Source: Bacteroidota bacterium (GTDB lineage: Bacteria > Bacteroidota > Bacteroidia > Bacteroidales > FEN-979). Taken from it: DNA of 64,000 nt. The notes beneath the pieces are model-generated. The model did not search any database. It saw nothing but the letters and a program-made list of their open reading frames with translations, and was not told where the DNA came from. Positions 61,245 through 64,000 of the stretch are shown here, piece by piece. The position numbers and the translations under genes are program-made. The stretch lies in the NCBI GenBank assembly GCA_026391805.1, contig JAPLDJ010000024.1:374333-438332 (forward strand), written 5' to 3'. Positions within the stretch are counted from its first letter, which is position 1. Every line of letters starts with the position of its first letter.

Positions 61245-61299
61245 GGGATATTCTTAAAACACTGGTGAATTAGAACAAATTTTGAATCTGTCCGTTTTG

Positions 61300-64000
61300 T
61301 CAGTCCTTAAGACATCTTACCGGGAAGGCATTCGTCCTGATGCTGGGGTAGAATGAAACACTGGGGTTGTTTGTATTCATGGCATGGGCCCATGCTTTTG
61401 CGGGACCATGGGCTGTTGATGACCAGAAGAAGGTTGCAAAGTTATTGAAATCCCAGTTCAGATCGTTAAACAAGGCGCCTCTAAGTTGGGCATTAAATCC
61501 TGAACTGCCGCTCGATTTCAGCGGGTTTCCTGCATATCCGTTGCTGATGTAATAGTCGAAAAGCGTGTTCCATTCACTTTCCGATGGGACGTGCCAGCTG
61601 GGGGGACACAAACCCTGCGTGCCTTCCGTTGTCGTATAATTCATAAGTTCATCCCATTCATATAATGCACCGTAAGTGGAGCAGGTTGAATCAGTATCAT
61701 TGTAACAATATTTATCAACAACACAGTTATCCCGTTGCAGCGAGGAGGCAGGCAGAACAACACCAAAATTCAGATTGGAGTTCATCCAGCATTGTGTGCC
61801 GATCTTTATGGTCTGATATATTGTATTGTCGCGGACATCAGTAAAATTACTTTCACAGGAGAATGTAACATCACTAAGAACCGTTATGGTAATGAAAGCA
61901 CTGTTACTGCATCCATATACATTGACATAGGAATAATGAATCGTATCTGTTCCGGGAGTTGCCTGCGACGGGTAAAAGATCCCGCTATTTACACCTGTTC
62001 CGGAATAGGTCCCGCTCAGCGGCAGACCACCTTTAAGAAGAATGGGTCTGGCATTGGTGGTAGTAGTGATGTCGTTACAGGTGGTGAATGTCACAGCCGG
62101 GATTGGGGAAACCGTCACCAGGACATTTCCGGCCAAACCAGGGCAACCGTTTACGGCAGACATGACATCGTAATTCACGGTTTCGTTGTTATATCCTGAG
62201 TTGATCAGGTTCTGAACAATGCTGGATCCGTTACCGGGTCCGAATCCCGAAACATTCCCCGAACTGCCGGACGCGGTCCAGGTGAAGTTGGCTCCATTGG
62301 CGTGGGAAGCCAGCACGATGCCAGTCACTCCGCCGCTACAAAGAGATTGTCCGGCAGGAGTAAAATAAACATCAGCAACCGGAGATACAGCTACACTGTA
62401 ATTTGATGGGTTTCCGTCACATCCATTCATGCTGGGGATTACAGCGTAGGTCACCGATTCATTTCCGAACCCTGTGTTTATCAGGCTGTCTGTTATGCTG
62501 GATCCGTTGCCTGAATGGAACCCGCTGACATTACCCGAGCTGCCGGTTGCTGTCCAGCTGAATGAAGACCCCGGAAGATTCGATTCGGGAATAATATTTA
62601 TAGATGTTCCTGAGCAAACCGATGAATTTGAAGCGTTGATGATGGAAGGTCTTGGTTTTATTGTAACATCCAGTACGGTTGGAAGGAGTGCTGTGCATCC
62701 CGGTCCGGCCTGGTAATTTACGCTGATGGATTGAGTTCCAGATGCATTCCATAAGATCGTAATTGTGTGGTCGGTTGCTGTGCCTCCTGCAGTCACAGTC
62801 CCGCCTGAAGAAACGAGCCAGGTGTATCCTGTCATTCCCGGGTCTGTAGTGTAAATCTGTTGTGTGCCCGAACAAATGGTATCTATCCCTGTTAATGACG
62901 GAACGGGAAGATTGCTGACAGTCAGTGAAAATGATGTTGCAGTTGCAGAAGCACATCCATTGACATCGAGATAATTAACCGTCATGGTTTTGTTGCCGTT
63001 TGTTGGCCACATTACATTTATAATGGAGCTACCGGCGCCAGAAATGATTGTTCCATCCGGAGAAACCGTCCAGGAATAGTTGGTCATACCTGAGGCAGTA
63101 GAATAAGTCCCGGCTGAATTCATGCATAGTGCAGCAGGACCTGTTATAACGGGCACTGGTAAAGGATTGACGGTAACCGGATAGACCGTGGATGTTGTTG
63201 CAGTGCATCCGTTTGCATTGTTGTAATTTACCGAAACCGACTGAGCGCCGGCAGTGTTCCACGTAACGGAAACAGTATTATCGGTGGTATTTCCGCCGGC
63301 AGTTATTGTTCCTCCGCCAGACACCGACCATAAATAGTTATTCATTCCGGTTTGGGCTGAATAGATAACACCGGTTGTTCCAACGCAGAGATTATTGTTG
63401 CCAGTGATTGTCGGAGCAGGGACTTGGTTAACAGTTACCGGAAAAACTGTAGAAGATGCAGCCGTACATCCATATGAATTGCTGTAATTGACCGAAACTG
63501 ATTGAACGCCGGGAGTGTTCCAGGTGACGGTAACAGAATTATCAATGGTAGTCCCTCCGGCAGTTATTGTTCCTCCGCCAGACACCGACCAGGAATAGTT
63601 ATTCATTCCTGGTTGGGTTGAATAGATAAACCCGGTAGTTCCAACGCAGAGATTATTGTTGCCTGTGATGGTCGGAGAAGAAACTGTGTTTACGGTAACA
63701 GGATAAACAGTAGAAGTTGTAGCAGTGCATCCGTTTGCATTGTTGTAATTGACTGAAACCGATTGTGCCCCTGGGATATTCCAGGTAATGGTAACAGAAT
63801 TATCGGTAGTAGTTCCACCGGCAGTGATAGTTCCTCCGCCAGACACCGACCATGAATAATTATTCATCCCGGCTTGGGTTGTATAGATAAACCCGGTAGT
63901 TCCTGCGCACAGGTTGTTATTACCCGTTATGGTTGGCGCAGGAACCTGATTCACAGCTACCGGATAGACCGTTGAAGATGCACCTGTACATCCATTTGTA
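61300..64000 (-). CDS. Ig-repeat protein with FISUMP domain (5' end beyond the window)
   Basis: About 900 residues of a third FISUMP giant; the frame is still open at the right edge, where it reads TNGCTGASSTVYPVAVNQ, so the start lies outside. Visible are at least five Ig-like repeats (APTITGNNNLCAGTTGFIYT, MNNYSWSVSGGGTITAGG), two SprB/PKD-like domains (FSWTATGSSGNVSGF), a bridging domain and the FISUMP domain (IGTQCWMNSNLNFG, CPPSWHVPSESEW, NAFPVRCLKD). The first three repeats at the edge are very similar to each other, as in the neighbour. It is tandem with the 2,502-residue gene, 139 bases apart. Confidence 0.85.
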   Translation of the reverse strand, partial: TNGCTGASSTVYPVAVNQVPAPTITGNNNLCAGTTGFIYTTQAGMNNYSWSVSGGGTITAGGTTTDNSVTITWNIPGAQSVSVNYNNANGCTATTSTVYPVTVNTVSSPTITGNNNLCVGTTGFIYSTQPGMNNYSWSVSGGGTITAGGTTIDNSVTVTWNTPGVQSVSVNYSNSYGCTAASSTVFPVTVNQVPAPTITGNNNLCVGTTGVIYSAQTGMNNYLWSVSGGGTITAGGNTTDNTVSVTWNTAGAQSVSVNYNNANGCTATTSTVYPVTVNPLPVPVITGPAALCMNSAGTYSTASGMTNYSWTVSPDGTIISGAGSSIINVMWPTNGNKTMTVNYLDVNGCASATATSFSLTVSNLPVPSLTGIDTICSGTQQIYTTDPGMTGYTWLVSSGGTVTAGGTATDHTITILWNASGTQSISVNYQAGPGCTALLPTVLDVTIKPRPSIINASNSSVCSGTSINIIPESNLPGSSFSWTATGSSGNVSGFHSGNGSSITDSLINTGFGNESVTYAVIPSMNGCDGNPSNYSVAVSPVADVYFTPAGQSLCSGGVTGIVLASHANGANFTWTASGSSGNVSGFGPGNGSSIVQNLINSGYNNETVNYDVMSAVNGCPGLAGNVLVTVSPIPAVTFTTCNDITTTTNARPILLKGGLPLSGTYSGTGVNSGIFYPSQATPGTDTIHYSYVNVYGCSNSAFITITVLSDVTFSCESNFTDVRDNTIYQTIKIGTQCWMNSNLNFGVVLPASSLQRDNCVVDKYCYNDTDSTCSTYGALYEWDELMNYTTTEGTQGLCPPSWHVPSESEWNTLFDYYISNGYAGNPLKSSGSSGFNAQLRGALFNDLNWDFNNFATFFWSSTAHGPAKAWAHAMNTNNPSVSFYPSIRTNAFPVRCLKD

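Noticed and set aside
63952..63954. GTG as the start of the last FISUMP gene
   Set aside because: The frame stays open to base 64000 and reads another Ig-repeat end, so this codon is internal.

Overview
The window is a chromosomal stretch from a Bacteroidota bacterium, most likely an environmental member of the Bacteroidales or a relative. Four things point there: a PorX-type response regulator with a PglZ domain, many secreted proteins ending in type IX secretion (T9SS) sorting domains, an lpxC-lpxD-HD gene order common in the phylum, and promoters of the Bacteroidota form TAnnTTTG in front of about a dozen genes. Lineage below phylum is inference.

Layout. 1-3.2 kb: lipid A genes lpxC (cut by the left edge), lpxD and an HD hydrolase, all minus. 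3.3-14.7 kb: mostly housekeeping genes: porX, tsaE, alanine dehydrogenase, aroB, aroA, a LutA-like iron-sulfur protein, tex, an outer-membrane barrel and an NlpC/P60 hydrolase. 14.7-15.8 kb: a gene-free repeat-rich kilobase with four 22-bp-spaced palindromes. 15.8-25.7 kb: lipoproteins and secreted proteins, one of them (beta-helix) frameshifted and truncated. 25.8-31.3 kb: a FeoA-FeoB fusion with its Cys-rich partner, a GxxExxY protein, WbqC, two thioredoxins and a solo transposase-type zinc ribbon protein. 31.3-40.4 kb: three paralogous C10 cysteine peptidases plus another T9SS cargo protein. 40.6-53.5 kb: hutI, an M3-like metallopeptidase lipoprotein, a GIY-YIG nuclease, a HEPN-MNT pair and ftcD, interleaved with the first of three FISUMP-domain giants. 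53.6 kb to the end: a 2,502-residue Ig-repeat giant and a third, incomplete relative.

How the genes work together. PorX is the known regulator of T9SS genes, and roughly a dozen likely T9SS or lipoprotein cargo genes follow. The C10 peptidases, the metallopeptidase, the HutI and FtcD steps of histidine breakdown, and alanine dehydrogenase fit a life feeding on proteins and amino acids (inference).

The most unusual feature is the repeat landscape. Short tandem arrays, most of them with a 7-bp period but different unit sequences, sit at the 3' ends of about ten genes, often supplying or touching the stop codon. Similar repeat sequence has entered coding frames in hutI and, twice, in the 1,432-residue FISUMP gene. 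Two small nuclease-like genes (GxxExxY and GIY-YIG) are each bracketed tightly by oppositely oriented copies of a different dispersed repeat family. The 2,502-residue gene carries a three-domain super-repeat of exactly 783 bp. No tRNA, rRNA, CRISPR array or complete insertion sequence was recognised.
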